Numbered from the stretch's first letter, positions 43,114-54,692 are shown. The stretch: 64,000 bases of DNA from Lineus longissimus (GCF_910592395.1 NC_088311.1:13830501-13894500); one strand, 5' to 3'. The notes: generated by a model not told the origin, from the sequence alone. Numbers and translations are program-made.

Positions 43114-43188
43114 GGGTAGTTGTAAAACAAGAAACACAGAAACGAAACAGAAACACAGAAACACAGAAACGAAACGCAGAAACCAGTC
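43114..43188 (+). repeat. Left TIR of the 8.15-kb element
   Basis: GGGTAGTTGTAAAACAAG, then GAAACACAGAAACGAAACAG-type units. Matches the inverted 51186-51262 with a single obvious mismatch in the array. Confidence 0.85.
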
Positions 43189-44639
43189 TTGTGGCGAATT
43201 CTGGTCTGCAGACTCCATCTTGTTGCCATGGTTGTGGCCGCGAACGCGGGTGTAACTAAAACTGGTATTCAGTCGGAATGGAAGGAGGAATGCTCATTTC
43301 CCAATACCCCTTTTAGCCTCATCAACGTGTGCGCAGATTGGCAGCATCCGGCCATATATCTACCTGACAACTCTTTAAGTACAACTTGAGTACTACTTGG
43401 GACCACAGTCATCTTAAACGTGCCACCAAATTGACGTCAATATCTACATAAAAATACTTTACTTGATCAATTTGTCTACAGTGTAATTTTGGAAAGAAGC
43501 CCTCAAATTCGTTGTCAGTCCTCCTTTGATTTTTAGCCGTAGCACTAGCAGCCAATAGCTGGTCTCAAATCATCCACAACAATCAACAGAACATTGGGTT
43601 TCTGGGAATGTGCGATACCTGAAACAAATGCCAACACAACCGAGATGAAAGTGGATACAGAATTGTGACAAAGATACTGATGATAACATCACACATGCCA
43701 ATGGAGTATTTAATTGTGCTGGCTCCTCAATTAGAAATTACTCGAAGAGAAATTTGTCCAAGAGACATCTCCAATAATCATATGGGCAGTCTCATCAGTC
43801 AGTCGGTCCTAAAGACATTTCTAATAAACATGGGGACAATCTCTTCCGAGTGTAATCTGTCCAATTGACCACGACCAAGTATCTGATTTATAGTAGGGGC
43901 CTATATGTAGACTAGGCCTGTGTTCTGCTGGTATGACCCATATTTTGGGTATTGTAAAATTGTTATGACAAATATATTTAAAAAACTCTTACATAAGAAT
44001 ATTAATTGGTGTAATAGGTATCTATCGATAAAATCAAGATCACTTTCAGGTTGATATTTCTTGAGATGAAAACGAAAGAACATATTAGTGAAGGCACATT
44101 AGCAAAACCAAAATATTGATCTTTCAGAAATTAGTTAGGTATCAAACTTTCGTTTATCTGCTCAACGTTTTGAAGTGGTTGTGATCGCGTGATAGACGAA
44201 CGCCTGCTGACCAAATACTCGTAGCACAGTGACATGTGCATATCTTTGCTAATTTTGACTATTTTGCTATACAGCCATGTATATGCAACATAGTTAATTT
44301 ATTCTAAGATATGCATGCATGCATGCCATGGTGACCAATATTGAGGATCACCGATTGTTGATGTCTGGGGCATGACCTATCCTCCCATACAGCCATTGCA
44401 TGCCCCTACATCCTCTATATAATGGTACCGGTACTGTTTACATCAGTCAAGGAGACACATATTGATGGATACCATCGGTATGTGGTCTTGAGAAGCCGGT
44501 GTAACATCTGTGGTTGTTTCCCATGTGTCAGTGTTTCCAAACAATAGGCAGCTAGAGAGACCACGACTTTTCAATGGGGGGGGATACACAGAAAAACTTG
44601 TCAATCTATTTTTGAGCGTTCCCAAACAATGAGGGGAAA

Positions 44640-44690
44640 CACTCAAAAACAGAAACACTCAAAAACAGAAACACTCAAAAACATTACACC
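44640..44690 (+). repeat. Short tandem repeat CACTCAAAAACAGAAA
   Basis: Three copies of AAACACTCAAAAACAG in a row. A few bases upstream, homopolymer G8 and related words recur. Confidence 0.85.
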
Positions 44691-44699
44691 GGTTCCAAT

Positions 44700-44890
44700 G
44701 ACCACTCGTACTCTGGAAAGAAGCTGAGATTGCTCTGGGACTCGCGAGTCCCCACGGGCCCGGCTATAAAACACCGGCACCCCGACATGCTCGTCTTCTA
44801 TGAGAAGGAAAAGGAGGTCCTAATCATCGAGATAGCTGTCAGCTCCGACAGACACGTCCTAGCACGTGCGGAGGAGAAACGATCGAAGTA
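44700..44890 (+). pseudogene. C-terminal PD-(D/E)XK-like domain of a non-LTR retroelement polyprotein
   Basis: LLWDSRVPTGPAIKHRHPDM, then LVFYEKEKEVLIIEIAVSSD and EEKRSKY. This matches the C-terminal segment seen in many invertebrate reverse-transcriptase polyproteins (LWDF..TD...RPD...K....IIDIAVPGD...EK..KY), where HPD and the acidic/Lys core form a restriction-like fold. Upstream RT is absent. The frame runs straight into a 68-bp minisatellite at about 44889, which starts within what would be coding sequence. Confidence 0.6.
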
Positions 44891-45910
44891 CTGTGGCTGT
44901 GACTATCTCATCTCTCTCATTATGTTGTTAACACGGTGGAGCAGCCAGGACTGATTCGGCATGGCTGTGACTTCCTCATCTCTCTCACCATGTTGACAAC
45001 TTGGCAGAGCAGCCAAGACTAATTTGGCCTGGCTGTGACTGTCTCATCTCTCTCAACATATTAACAACTAGGCAGTGCGGCGAAGACTGATGCCGCCTGG
45101 CTGTGACTGTCTCATCTCTCTCACCATATAGACAACTTGGCAGAGCAGCCAAGACTGATTTGGCCTGGCTGTGACTGTCTCTCATCTCTCTCACCATGTA
45201 GACAACTTGGCAGAGCAGCCGAGACTGATTTGGCCTGGCTGTGATTGTCTCATCTCTCTCGCCATATTAACAACTAGGCAGTGCGGCGAAGATTGATGCG
45301 GCCTGGCTGTGACTGTCTCATCACTCTCATCATGTTGTCAACACGGTGGAGCAGCCAGGACTGATTCGGCCTGGTTGTGACTTCCTCATCTCTCTCATCA
45401 TGTTGTCAACACGGTGGAGCAGCCAGGACTGATTCGGCCTGGCTGTGACTGCCTCATCTCTCTCACCATGTTGACAACTTGGCAGAGCAGCCAAGACTGA
45501 TTTGGCCTGGCTGTGACTGTCTCATCTCTCTCACCATAATTATTGTCAACACGGTGGAGCAGCCAGAACTGATTCGGCCTGGCTCTGACTGTCCCATCTC
45601 TCTCGCCTTATTAACAACTAGGCAGTGCGGCGAAGATTGATGCGGCCTGGCTGTGACTGTCTCATCACTCGCATCATGTTGTCAACGCGGTGGAGCAGCC
45701 AGGACTGATTCGGCCTGGTTGTGACTTCCTCATCTCTCTCATCATGTTGTCAACACGGTGGAGCAGCCAGGACTGATTCGGCCTGGCTGTGACTTCCTCA
45801 TCTCTCTCACCATGTTGACAACTTGGCAGAGCAGCCAAGACTTTTTTGCCTGGCTGTGACTGTCTGATCTCTCTCATCATGTTGTCAACACGATGGAGGA
45901 GCCAGGACTG
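44889..45910 (+). repeat. 68-bp minisatellite, about 15 copies, with higher-order order
   Basis: CATCTCTCTC recurs at 44909, 44977, 45045, 45113, 45182, 45251, 45319, 45387, 45455, 45523, 45595, 45663, 45731, 45799 and 45866. Three variants can be told apart by TCAACACGG (A), ACAACTTGG (B) and ACAACTAGG (C). Units 6-10 and 11-15 both read C-A-A-B-A, a 5-unit higher-order repeat of about 340 bases. Confidence 0.95.
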
Positions 45911-45999
45911 TCAAACAGTTGTGTGAGCTCACTAGGGCTTGCACTTACATAATAGTGTAAAACTAAAATTTATATAATATATATATATGTATATAAAAC

Positions 46000-46405
46000 C
46001 GTCATCGGATGCGCATCCGATATGCCACGAGATCCTTTACCGTAATTCCCTTACCGTCTTCGGATGCGCATCCGATATGCCATGAGATCCTTCACCGTCA
46101 ATTCCCTTACCGTCATCGGATCCGATATGCCACGAGATCCTTCACCGTCAATTCCCTTACCGTCTTCGGATGCGCATCCGATATGCCACGAGATCCTTTA
46201 CCGTCAATTTCTTTACCGTCATCGGATGCGCATCCGATATGCCACGAGATCCTTCACCGTCAATTCCCTTACCGTCTTCGGATGCGCATCTGATATGCCA
46301 CGAGATCCTTTACCGTCAATTTCTTTACCGTCATCGGATGCGCATCCGATATGCCACGAGTTTTTTTGTTACTTCACCGTCAATTCCTATACCGTCATGG
46401 ATGCC
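46000..46405 (+). repeat. 54-bp tandem repeat with 18-bp palindrome ATCGGATGCGCATCCGAT
   Basis: Units recur near 46009, 46064, 46117 (partly deleted), 46170, 46224, 46278 and 46332. Each has GGATGCGCATCC and CACGAGATCCTT(C/T)ACCGTC. Because 54 is a multiple of three and the unit lacks stops, several frames remain open through it; these are not genes. Confidence 0.93.
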
Positions 46406-48224
46406 ACCAGATTTGTTGTTCGTTGTAAAGGTTTCGGGGATACGACCAATGCATGCGAGCACCGTCGGCGGAACCCCAAACCGCCCTCTCGATCTATCCG
46501 TAAGGACAAGCCACTCTCGTGACCGTCACAGTTACGGACTCCGGACCTCCAGACTTTAGAGACCGAGCTTTTCTTTACCTTACAATTACTGTATACTCGG
46601 CGCCTCACTTATATGTGTTGTTTTTTTCACATACATTGTTCTCGTGGTTTACGGAAAAGTAGGCCTAAAATGTTATAGTGTCTAAAAACAATATTCAGTT
46701 AATGGAATTACACTTTTTTCCATTACTGCTTGCTTGATATTGCCCTAACAACTTTTTCATGAATCAATTTTGAGCATTATGTTTACAACATAGTTATTAT
46801 AGCACGAATTTTGAGTCTAAAATGCCAAATACTTGCAACTATTATGTTAATCACTGAAATCTTAGTGTACTAATTGCTCGCTATAAGCTAGGTTATTGCG
46901 CCCCTAAACCAACGTACTGACAACGCTACCTCCCCGGAACTCAAACTTTAACGTGAGTTAATTGTAATCTTACTCTCTATATACCAAAGTGATTTACCTA
47001 GGAATACAGTTGCACTTCACTGAAAACTAATGATGTGTTGATGAGTTCAATGAATCCTTCGATTCCTTTGGTTTTCTTGGCGAACTGACGTCCGACAATC
47101 AATGACCCGTTGACGTGTACCTGCAATACGCCATTGCCGTAGTGTGTAAACAGATCTATTTTTGGACGAAACTCAGCCCCTCACAAACTTTGGTCCATTT
47201 CGCCAATGATGACACTGCTTCTAGACTGTACCACAGCACTTTAAGCTGTAGCAGCGCTAAGCAAAAGTCAAGACAAATGTCCGCTGCCAGCCGCTGCTGG
47301 ACCAACCCCCTCGCCCGCCCCCCATCATGATCATCAGATTCAGAGGCCTGGCTGAGCCCTGTGATTTAGCCAAATTCAATATGATTCTTTTCTACTGTGA
47401 TGTTAAGGCCCTTGTGTCATGCAGCGTATTCGGTAGCACCGGTACACAACTTATGTTAATCTGCGACGTCTGCTGCAATTCAAATTGCATATGACGCCAA
47501 CGGAATTGTGACGACTTGTTTCTCAAATCTTTTAGTGAACAGTGATCACGGGCTGTGGGAATTGCGAAGGGATGGTGTAGAGTATCGCCACAACAATGTT
47601 GATATGATCACTCGTCGTTTCAGCGGGCATGACTTGGTACATCCAGTGACCCAGCAAAAAGTAGCCTCGGTACAGCCAGAAGTAGCAACAAATCGCAAAA
47701 GGGGATCCTTGTCTGACTGGTGGCTGGACCACAATGGTAGGTCACCATCAAATAAGGGAGTGGATCCAGCACAGCTGGATAGAGGGGGCCCCGTTGAGGG
47801 CGAAGCCTGAATATGGTGAGGGCTCGCCCTCACAATCACATGAAAGCGCAGTAGGCGCTCACCCACGAAGGGAGGTCTGGGGGTCTCCAGCAGGAAAATT
47901 TTGAAACTGAGATGCTCTCAGATGCGTTTCCAAAGTGTCTGAGAGACGATGTTTACTCGTTAATTCACTGCAAAGAAATGCATAACGGAAAAGCCACCTA
48001 GGTTTTCTTCTTTGTGTTGTGAGGAGAATATTTCAAATCATTTGAGCAGCAGTGTCTAACCTACAACGCCGTCAAAGATTTCCACTGTGTTTTTGTTCTT
48101 GTTGGAAAAGGAAGGACCAAAGGTGCCATCGTCGAGGGCCCAGATAGATGAAGAGATTGAAGCCTGGGCTGCACACAATCCTGTTAGTAACAAAAAAAGA
48201 AGGAAAAAATGCTGTCCCATTTGT
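46406..48224. other. No gene recognised
   Basis: A 100-codon frame (47508-47810, plus) has charged composition but no domain. A hairpin GAGGGCTCGCCCTC lies near 47818. Otherwise AT-rich. Confidence 0.45.
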
Positions 48225-48372
48225 CCATATGCCCAGCGCCAGAACCCATTTATACATCTGGGTAGTGAGGCAAGTGTCTAAGAGACCTGCCTGAGTCTCT
48301 CACCGACTGTAGGATTCGAACCAGGGACCTCATGACCTCTAGTTGAGAATCTGAGCCACTAGTCCATAGTGT
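48225..48372 (-). mobile_element. tRNA-derived SINE
   Basis: On the minus strand 48372-48306 resembles a tRNA: TAGTGGCTCAGATTC (box A) and GGTTCGAATCC (box B, perfect consensus) 40 bases apart. The body follows: GGCAGGTCTCTTAGACACTT, then TACCCAGATGTATAAATGGG, phrases common in invertebrate tRNA-SINEs. The promoter is RNA polymerase III type. A stand-alone tRNA is ruled out by poor acceptor pairing and the SINE body. The 3' end is not defined. Confidence 0.65.
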
Positions 48373-49060
48373 GTTGTGTAGATTCACGCTGGTCTTGCTC
48401 TTCGATCTTGTCACGTCACATCCTTGTCCCTTGCTCTGCCACAATCATGTACTGTATTGAATTGAATTCTATTTTCTGTCTTCAGAAAATCTAGGAAGAA
48501 GTCGCCACCCACTGATGATCTCATCCAAGTTTACCAAAGACTCCAAAGCAGTGTAGGAGAGGAATGGTGGCCTGTTCGAACAGGCATGGACTGAATCGCC
48601 AGCTCTCATCTCCCCAGTCACTCCGATGGCCACGTGTCGCTCCTCGATCAACAGCGATTTCAATGAATGATGCGTTGATGTGGGCAAAAAGTGAATCCTT
48701 TCTCGCCTTTGAACTCTGGTGTTCGTCGTATCAATCCATTTTGATTGTCGAGCAACTTGTGGGCACACCTCAACTTGTTAGTGGGAAGTAATTTGCAATA
48801 GAGTGACTTACTTTTATTGCTATATTTTATTTTTTTTTCACTTCACATCATTGTTATTTTGAAAAATCCTGCCAAAATTCTGTTGACTGTTTGTTGTCGA
48901 CAAGAGTCTATGTTTCATGAATAACAAGGCTGTGTTCTGTACATTGTATTCCGTCTTTAGTCTCCTGTCTTTGCATCTGTTTTCATTATTTTGTTGCCTT
49001 AAAAGAGGGCAACGTTAAGTCGGTGAATTGGTTTTGATGGAGATGACCCTTAAGAAAAAA
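48373..49060. other. No gene recognised; possible exon near 48487-48600
   Basis: TTCTGTCTTCAG followed by RKKSPPTDDLIQVYQRLQSS in an open frame looks like a 3' splice site and exon start, but the frame has stops soon after and no known domain. Confidence 0.3.
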
Positions 49061-49069
49061 ATCTCAGAT

Positions 49070-49260
49070 TCACCATGGTAAAATCGGAGTTGACCATGCT
49101 CACCATGGTGAATGCAGCGTTCACCATGGTGAATTCAAAGTTTACCATGCTCACCATGAATGTAGAATTTACCATGCTCACCATGGTAAAATATTTCACC
49201 GTCCCAATTCACTATGGTGAAGTGCTGTCAGATTGCCATGGTGAAATTGAGACACATTAT
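49070..49260. repeat. Cluster of CACCATGGTGA palindromes
   Basis: At least seven whole or half CACCATGGTGA/TCACCATG words in under 200 bases. The word is a perfect palindrome in its long form (TTCACCATGGTGAA). No coding frame. Confidence 0.85.
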
Positions 49261-49494
49261 TTTATCCTTGGGGTAGGCCCCCTACACCAACACCTAACAC
49301 TTTCTCAACCCCAATACTTGACCTGACCCAATGTATGTCTGCCCTTATCAGCCCAGAAACTCCCCAACCCAAGCAAAATCATGAAGCCCATCGCACTATT
49401 GTCCGTCTTCTGTCATGGTACAGGCAACGGCAATTGCGATTGGTGAAATCCCAATATCTTTCTGTCTGCATGGTCTGTGGGATGTGGAAACAAT

Positions 49495-49890
49495 CAACCT
49501 CTGCCAGCTGCTTATCTATTCAGATTGTGAAGGCCTTGACACAACATAAAAACTCTGACGCGAAACAACTACCCTCTGCCAGCTGGTTATCTGGTCAGGT
49601 TGGGAAGACCTTGACACAACCTAAAAATTACACTAAGGTTACCGCTAATGAACTTTGGAGACGACAGGACAGCCTACGTAACAACCAACCTCTTCCAGCT
49701 GGATATCTGGTCAGGTTGGGAAGACATTGACACAACCTTCAAAGGGTCCTTTAGCTGTACAAGACAACATTACACTGTGATACAAGACAACTGATTTGGT
49801 TGTACCGTGTGGTAATCATCTCACAAGGACGGAAAATGGAACAACCAACATCTGCCAGCTGGTTATCTGGTCAGGTTGGGAAGTCATTGA
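49495..49890 (+). repeat. Diffuse repeat CTGCCAGCTGGTTATCTGGTCAG
   Basis: GCCAGCTGGTTATCTGGTCA-type copies near 49502, 49577, 49689 and 49855, and a further one near 50597. Each is followed by GTTGGGAAG..TTGACACAAC. Spacing is irregular (75-160 bases). Confidence 0.8.
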
Positions 49891-49973
49891 CACAACTTCA
49901 AATGGTCGTTTAGCTGTACAAGACAACTGATTTGGTTGTACCGTGGTAATCATCTCACAAGGACGGACACCCG

Positions 49974-51030
49974 CCCCCCCCCCCCCCCCCCACTTCCATA
50001 GTCAAGGGGGCCGCAGGCGCGTTCCCGATTTTTCGGGAAAAGGGGGTTAATTTTCACTCTTGTTTCGGGGAAAAATCCCCGAAAAATCAATAAAATAGGG
50101 GTGTTATTACTGCTATTTTCCCTTCAAAAACTGAAAATAGGGGTATATTTTCTCATGTTTTCCTTCCCTGGGTCTTCTGAGGATCCTCAGCAGCAAGGAG
50201 ATGATGTTCAGGAACACGTTATGCATTTCCATGAAGATCCTGATGGGGATGTGAACTTTGCTGCTCCAGAAGTGCAGACCCACCTTAGACATGTTGCTCA
50301 GGAAGCCCTTGATGATGATGAAGAGGAAACACAGCCTGCTATCACCAAGGTATCAAACACAATCCTCGGGGTAGGGATCCAAGACTCCCTTCAATTAGGG
50401 GGGTAAGATCAAATCCTTCCTTCAAATAGGGGGTCAATTTCCTCCCAAGAGCCCGCAAATAGGGGGTACAAAAAAATGCTGTTTCCTTCCATTAGGGGGT
50501 GATTTTAAAACTTGGGAACAAGCCTATGTACCCCCTAAATAAGGGGAGTGGGGGGGGGGGGGGGCGGGGACGGACAATGGAACAACCAACCTCTGCCAGC
50601 TGGTTATCTGATCTCACGAGACTGGCAGTACACAATGATCGTGCCCCTGACCAAAAACGGCCCCAGGCAGCAGCTGGGCAGGCAAGATTGAGTTACTCCA
50701 AGTCCAAGTCTAGTGCCCGCCCGCCCCCCCCCCCCCCCCACTTTACTCTATTCTAGTCGCCAAAATTGGTCTCTCACGTCTCACATAACGTCGAAATGAT
50801 TCACCCATGTACTGGTACCGTACCTTGCATTTAGTGCTGCATCAGACGGGATTTGTAGGATGATCCTGGTACTTCATGTAAATTGAACACTGCAAGGCAA
50901 GATGTTGCACTGCACCATCATTTAAAATAACATGCTGTAGGAATCGAATCGAACCTACCAAAGTACTACACCACCACCTCAAAAGACTTCACCCATATCG
51001 TGCCGCCCCCTCCCCTCCCCCCCCCCCCCC
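49974..51030. repeat. C/G homopolymer runs and low-complexity sequence
   Basis: C runs near 49974-49991, 50725-50739 and 51016-51030, and a G run near 50550-50563. Between them CCCCTATTT/TAGGGGGT words repeat. Confidence 0.8.
50160..50348 (+). CDS. Possible exon, acidic, unknown product
   Basis: An open stretch encodes EDPQQQGDDVQEHVMHFHEDP and LRHVAQEALDDDEEETQPAITK and ends at AAG|GTATCA, a usable 5' splice site. The composition is less repetitive than its surroundings. I do not recognise it. It could be a host-gene piece carried by the enclosing element. The 5' boundary is not clear. Confidence 0.3.
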
Positions 51031-51185
51031 CAAGTTGCTCCATGTATCCCCTCAACAACTCTATTGCATTCCGGCTGGCCGCAACCCACCAACCTCAGAT
51101 TTTACTTTTAAACGACAATAACAACGGATTGGGCAAGGAAAGTATCGGCGTGCTGCTTGATTCCAACTTTTATGAAAACCCGTTT

Positions 51186-51262
51186 GATTTTCGTTTCTGC
51201 GTTTCGTTTCTGCGTTTCTGTGTTTCTGTTTCGTTTCTGTGTTTCTTGTTTTACAACTACCC
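51186..51262 (-). repeat. Right TIR of the 8.15-kb element
   Basis: Inverted copy of 43114-43188, ending CAACTACCC, followed by the TGTCAACAG duplication at 51263-51271. Confidence 0.85.
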
Positions 51263-51271
51263 TGTCAACAG

Positions 51272-52188
51272 AACAGATAAAGATGAAACAGCATGCTTCA
51301 TGCTAAACTGGACATCACATGATAGACAGTATATTCACACCTGATGCATTGCAATTTTTTTAGCTTAAGTTGAAATTGGACGGATAGTTCTGACCTGGCT
51401 ACAGGGAGTCTGTGTCAGTAAGTAGGCCACGCAATAGCATACATTATATAGGCCGTAGGGATGTGTACTATTTTCAAGTTAGGTCGAGATAGAGGCAAGG
51501 CTGTAATATTGGCTCTTTTATAGACTAGACCACTTTATCACAGGATAAATGTACTAGAATATTTGAATATTGTATGGCACACGCTTCGTCACAGTGTGCT
51601 TGAAACTGAAATTGAACAGGAATATAGCATGGAACCTGTCATGGGTTTGTGGAGCCCGATATAGTGGTGACGCAAAGGCATGAACTGTTACAGACACCCT
51701 TGGGATTTGCCTAAAATTTCTAACGGGAACTGACGTTCCAAAAGTTGAATGTCCGGGGAACAAATGATTATTTTATATATCTTTATCTCTAATCTCCCCG
51801 AAAGCCATAAACTTCCAGGGGTACTGTCTCCGTAGCCTCCGCCCATACGCAAGTGTCCGGAACCTGAGCAATGTCAAAACATTAAAGCTAAGTGTAGACG
51901 CCCCCTCCCATACACACATATAGAATAAGAAAATGCTGTGACTAAGTTAATTTTTGTTTTTCAAGTAGCCCGCAAAAACTAAAAATTTAAATCTCGTTTA
52001 TTATCGCTGCTACGAGATATTTCCTTTAACAACACCACATTCTAAGCAGCAGCATGGCTTGACCCTTAAGGAGAATAGTCCTGAGGGGTTAAAAGTATTT
52101 TCAAAAGTTCAGCCAACATAACCACAAAGCAAACACATAAAAGTTACACCGTTGACCATAACTAAACTCAACATCTTGTCAGCTTATA
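51272..52188. other. No gene seen
   Basis: AT-rich spacer between the MULE-like and pogo-type elements. No supported frame. Confidence 0.45.
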
Positions 52189-52190
52189 TA

Positions 52191-52272
52191 CAGTAAAAGC
52201 ACCTGTTATTGGTGGTGCTCAGAATTGTAGTAGGGCCTGGTTTCGAAGGTATTTGAGGCCCAGGATGGGGTG
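52191..52272 (+). repeat. Left TIR of the pogo/Tigger element
   Basis: About 80 bases, matching 57708-57788 in inverted form with a few mismatches and small indels. Confidence 0.85.
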
Positions 52273-52500
52273 GGTCATAGCCGATTATGTGTCAGCATTG
52301 GGCCACTTCTTTGGAACTGCTGAACTGTGATTGTGAAGAAAGGCAGTGGAGTGTAGTTGGTACTGAAATGTGATCACAGTGCACGCAGAGTGACGCAGAA
52401 TTAACAAGAGGAAGTTTTATTTCCACTAACAATAAACTTGTGCTTATTTGAACAGCATTAGGATTCATAATCTTGCTGGCTGCACAGAAGGATTTTTCTA

Positions 52501-52699
52501 CAGGGTGGCCCAGAAAAAGTGTCCCGACCCAGATTTTCAAATGGGTCTGAAGAAGACTTAGCAGGTTGTAATAGACTGATTCGTAAGGAATTTGAAGTGT
52601 ACATTTAGAAACAACAGGTTATGATCTGTGGATGCTCTTCTGGGCTTCATCCCATCCATGTAAAAATTTGGGTTTGGACACTTTTTCTGGGCCACCTTG
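52501..52699 (+). mobile_element. 199-bp mariner/Tc1-type MITE
   Basis: Ends CAGGGTGGCCCAGAAAAAG and inverse CAAGGTGGCCCAGAAAAAG, 23 of 24 end bases matching, with TA on each side (52499-52500, 52700-52701). No coding capacity. TIR and TA target point to the Tc1/mariner superfamily. Confidence 0.92.
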
Positions 52700-53369
52700 T
52701 ATTACTAAAAGTTACAATAACGTTTAAGTGGGTATTCAGACTGCATTTTAGCTTCGTTATCAGTGTTAAATGACCAAATTACACATCTGTTTCAGCTAGA
52801 ATAGAAACGCAAGTTTAATCAGACGGCACCAGACGCCGCTTTTTAGGGAGGTGCTGGCATGAAGGTGTTAATTGCTACCCCAATAAACAACCCAGTTCCT
52901 CACCCCAACCGCTTAAGGATTACATAAAAGGCCTGAATCCACCCATGTATGCCCCTTAATTGTGTTAGTAGTAATTAAGATTGCATGCGTTTATTAGAAC
53001 CAACTTGACCTGAACCAAGCTTTGTGTATTATATTCCGGCTGCCATCTTGGATAGGCTTGGGCCTGCACTGTGTAGTGTATAAAAGATGACTTTGATGGA
53101 GTTTTTCTGTAAAAATATTGATGATTGTTTGCACCTCTATTATGTTTCAGCCCAGATACCAATTCTTCTGTAAAAAGCATTTTAACATTCTGCATATAAC
53201 ATAGCTTTGTATGGCTGTGATTAGATTAGGTTTGCACTCAGGCAAAGACAAATAAAAGGCATTTTAAAAGGGCCTACTTCGTTATTCGTTGTGAAGAATG
53301 GTCGTCATTTGAAAATGCCATGCCCATTACTTATGTTGTGGTATGAAAGATTGGTGCCCTGTTGTACAC

Positions 53370-53885
53370 AAATGAGACAAATAGTCGCAAAGAACAGGTC
53401 TTAACCTATAGTATATATAGGCAGGACAAATGTGTCCTATTGTAGGCCTACCAAGATGAGACAGTTAGTTGCAAAAATCGACAGGTCACAACCTATGATA
53501 TCATAGGCAGGACAACGGGTGTCTCATCCAGCTTGGGGTCTTGTAATTCCGGGAGTGAAGTTGAGACAACAGTCACCAAGGACATGTCACAACCTTTATT
53601 ATCATAGGCAAGGGATGTAGTTGTCTCATCCAGCTTGAGGCCTTGTTATTCCGAGAGATGAGACAACAGTCACAGAGGACATTATATGTTACAACCTTTA
53701 TTATCATAGGCAAGGGATGTAGTTGTCTCATCCCGCTTGAGGCCTTGTTATTAAGAGAGATGAGACAACAGTCACAGAGGACATTATGTCACAACCTATC
53801 TTTTATATGCAGGGGATGTAGGTGTCTCATCCAGCTTGGGGTCTTGTTATTCCGAGAGATGAGACAACAGTCACAGAGGACAACA
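53370..53885 (+). repeat. Minisatellite, ~100-bp unit, five to six copies
   Basis: GATGAGACAACAGTCACAGAGGAC (or variants) near 53371, 53456, 53561, 53655, 53758 and 53858. The left copies are the most diverged, the right ones almost identical. Confidence 0.9.
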
Positions 53886-54065
53886 TATCAAGGCAGTACC
53901 AGTACACAAAAATTAAAAGTCATGATTTCAATGTACACAATATTATTATTATTAATTATTCACAATATGCATTTAATTTACATTCAATAGACTCATACAT
54001 TCAAAAAATAATAATACAAAGTTCACATCTTCATATTCCTTGCTATAGAAGTTTCAACTTTAACT

Positions 54066-54395
54066 TTCTTTTATTCAAAGTGACAGACAAATGAAGGTGG
54101 GCACTGTTCCTGTCTAGTCCTCAATTTGGAAATGATGTTCATCAACTTGACTAAGGACGGTTCCAAGATAAACTTTTGAGTCCAATCTGAACAAACACGT
54201 GTCGCCGACATTGAATATACGTTTTCCTGATTTGTCAGTGGATTTCTTGGACTTCTTGCGTTTACGACCGAAATATCGCTAATGACCGCCTGCACCAACT
54301 TTCGAATCCAACCGAGCTTTTTTCTGAGGAGGGAAGTCACCATCATCATTCCTAGTCAGGTCCATTTTGAAGACGAGTATACCTGGAATTGTAAA
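54066..54395 (-). pseudogene. Exon-like frame with a possible Tudor/SH3-like segment
   Basis: On the minus strand, after ACAATTCCAG (possible 3' splice site near 54392), the frame gives KMDLTRNDDGDFPPQKKARLD, a stop, then (other frame) KRIFNVGDTCLFRLDSKVYL and GTVLSQVDEHHFQIED. VGDTCL...DSKVYLGTV is reminiscent of Tudor/chromo-barrel strands, but this is a weak match. Two stops. It lies inside the pogo element downstream of its transposase. Confidence 0.3.
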
Positions 54396-54429
54396 GGCGA
54401 GTGTAAACATAATGGCAGTGGCTAAATGG

Positions 54430-54446
54430 GGGAGGGGGGGGGGGGG
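54430..54446 (+). repeat. Poly-G run
   Basis: G-rich run (GGGGGAGGGGGGGGGGGG) at about 54428-54446. Confidence 0.85.
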
Positions 54447-54611
54447 TAACTGGGGGTGGTCCAACAGACACAGCTTCTATTCTAATTCAATTCTGACACT
54501 GACCAGTGTTGAATCTAGAGAAAGAAAGGAAGTATCCTACAGATGTCCACTTTTATTTCAATGTAGATTCAAATAATATTTAATTGCAATCAAAATAGCC
54601 TCGGAACTTAC

Positions 54612-54692
54612 CATCAGTCCAAAATCAGAGTAGTAATCACGCCTGTCTATAATGTCGGTTGCATTTCTGGTGACACATCTTGGAGGCTGAAC
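54612..54692 (-). CDS. Candidate 81-bp exon, unknown product
   Basis: TTTATTTCAG|GTTCAG on one side and ATG|GTAAGT on the other bracket 27 open codons (VQPPRCVTRNATDIIDRRDY...). Both splice sites are near consensus and the length is a multiple of three. A similar candidate lies upstream at about 54813-54853 (YVDIIDPAVNKIS, ending G|GTAAGT), but their phases do not match, so they are not simply adjacent exons of one intact gene. Confidence 0.35.

Larger units (their letters stand above)
43114..51262 (+). mobile_element. 8.15-kb MULE-like element without transposase, carrying gene fragments
   Basis: A 75-bp GAAAC-rich terminal repeat at 43114-43188 recurs inverted at 51186-51262. Both ends begin GGGTAGTTGTAAAACAAG. 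Outside each is TGTCAACAG (43105-43113 and 51263-51271), a perfect 9-bp duplication typical of Mutator-like elements. Inside are a retroelement endonuclease fragment, two minisatellites, a SINE, palindrome clusters, C/G homopolymers and a possible exon, but no transposase. This is the build of a Pack-MULE-like carrier; the name is inference. Confidence 0.75.

Noticed and set aside
46009-46559. Long overlapping frames with Arg/Tyr/Ser-rich protein
   Set aside because: The frames are products of the 54-bp tandem repeat whose unit is a multiple of three and lacks stops.
47508-47810. 100-codon frame on the plus strand
   Set aside because: No known domain, no splice signals, and composition like its non-coding surroundings.
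48306-48372. Stand-alone tRNA gene
   Set aside because: Box A and B are good, but acceptor pairing is poor and a SINE body follows directly.
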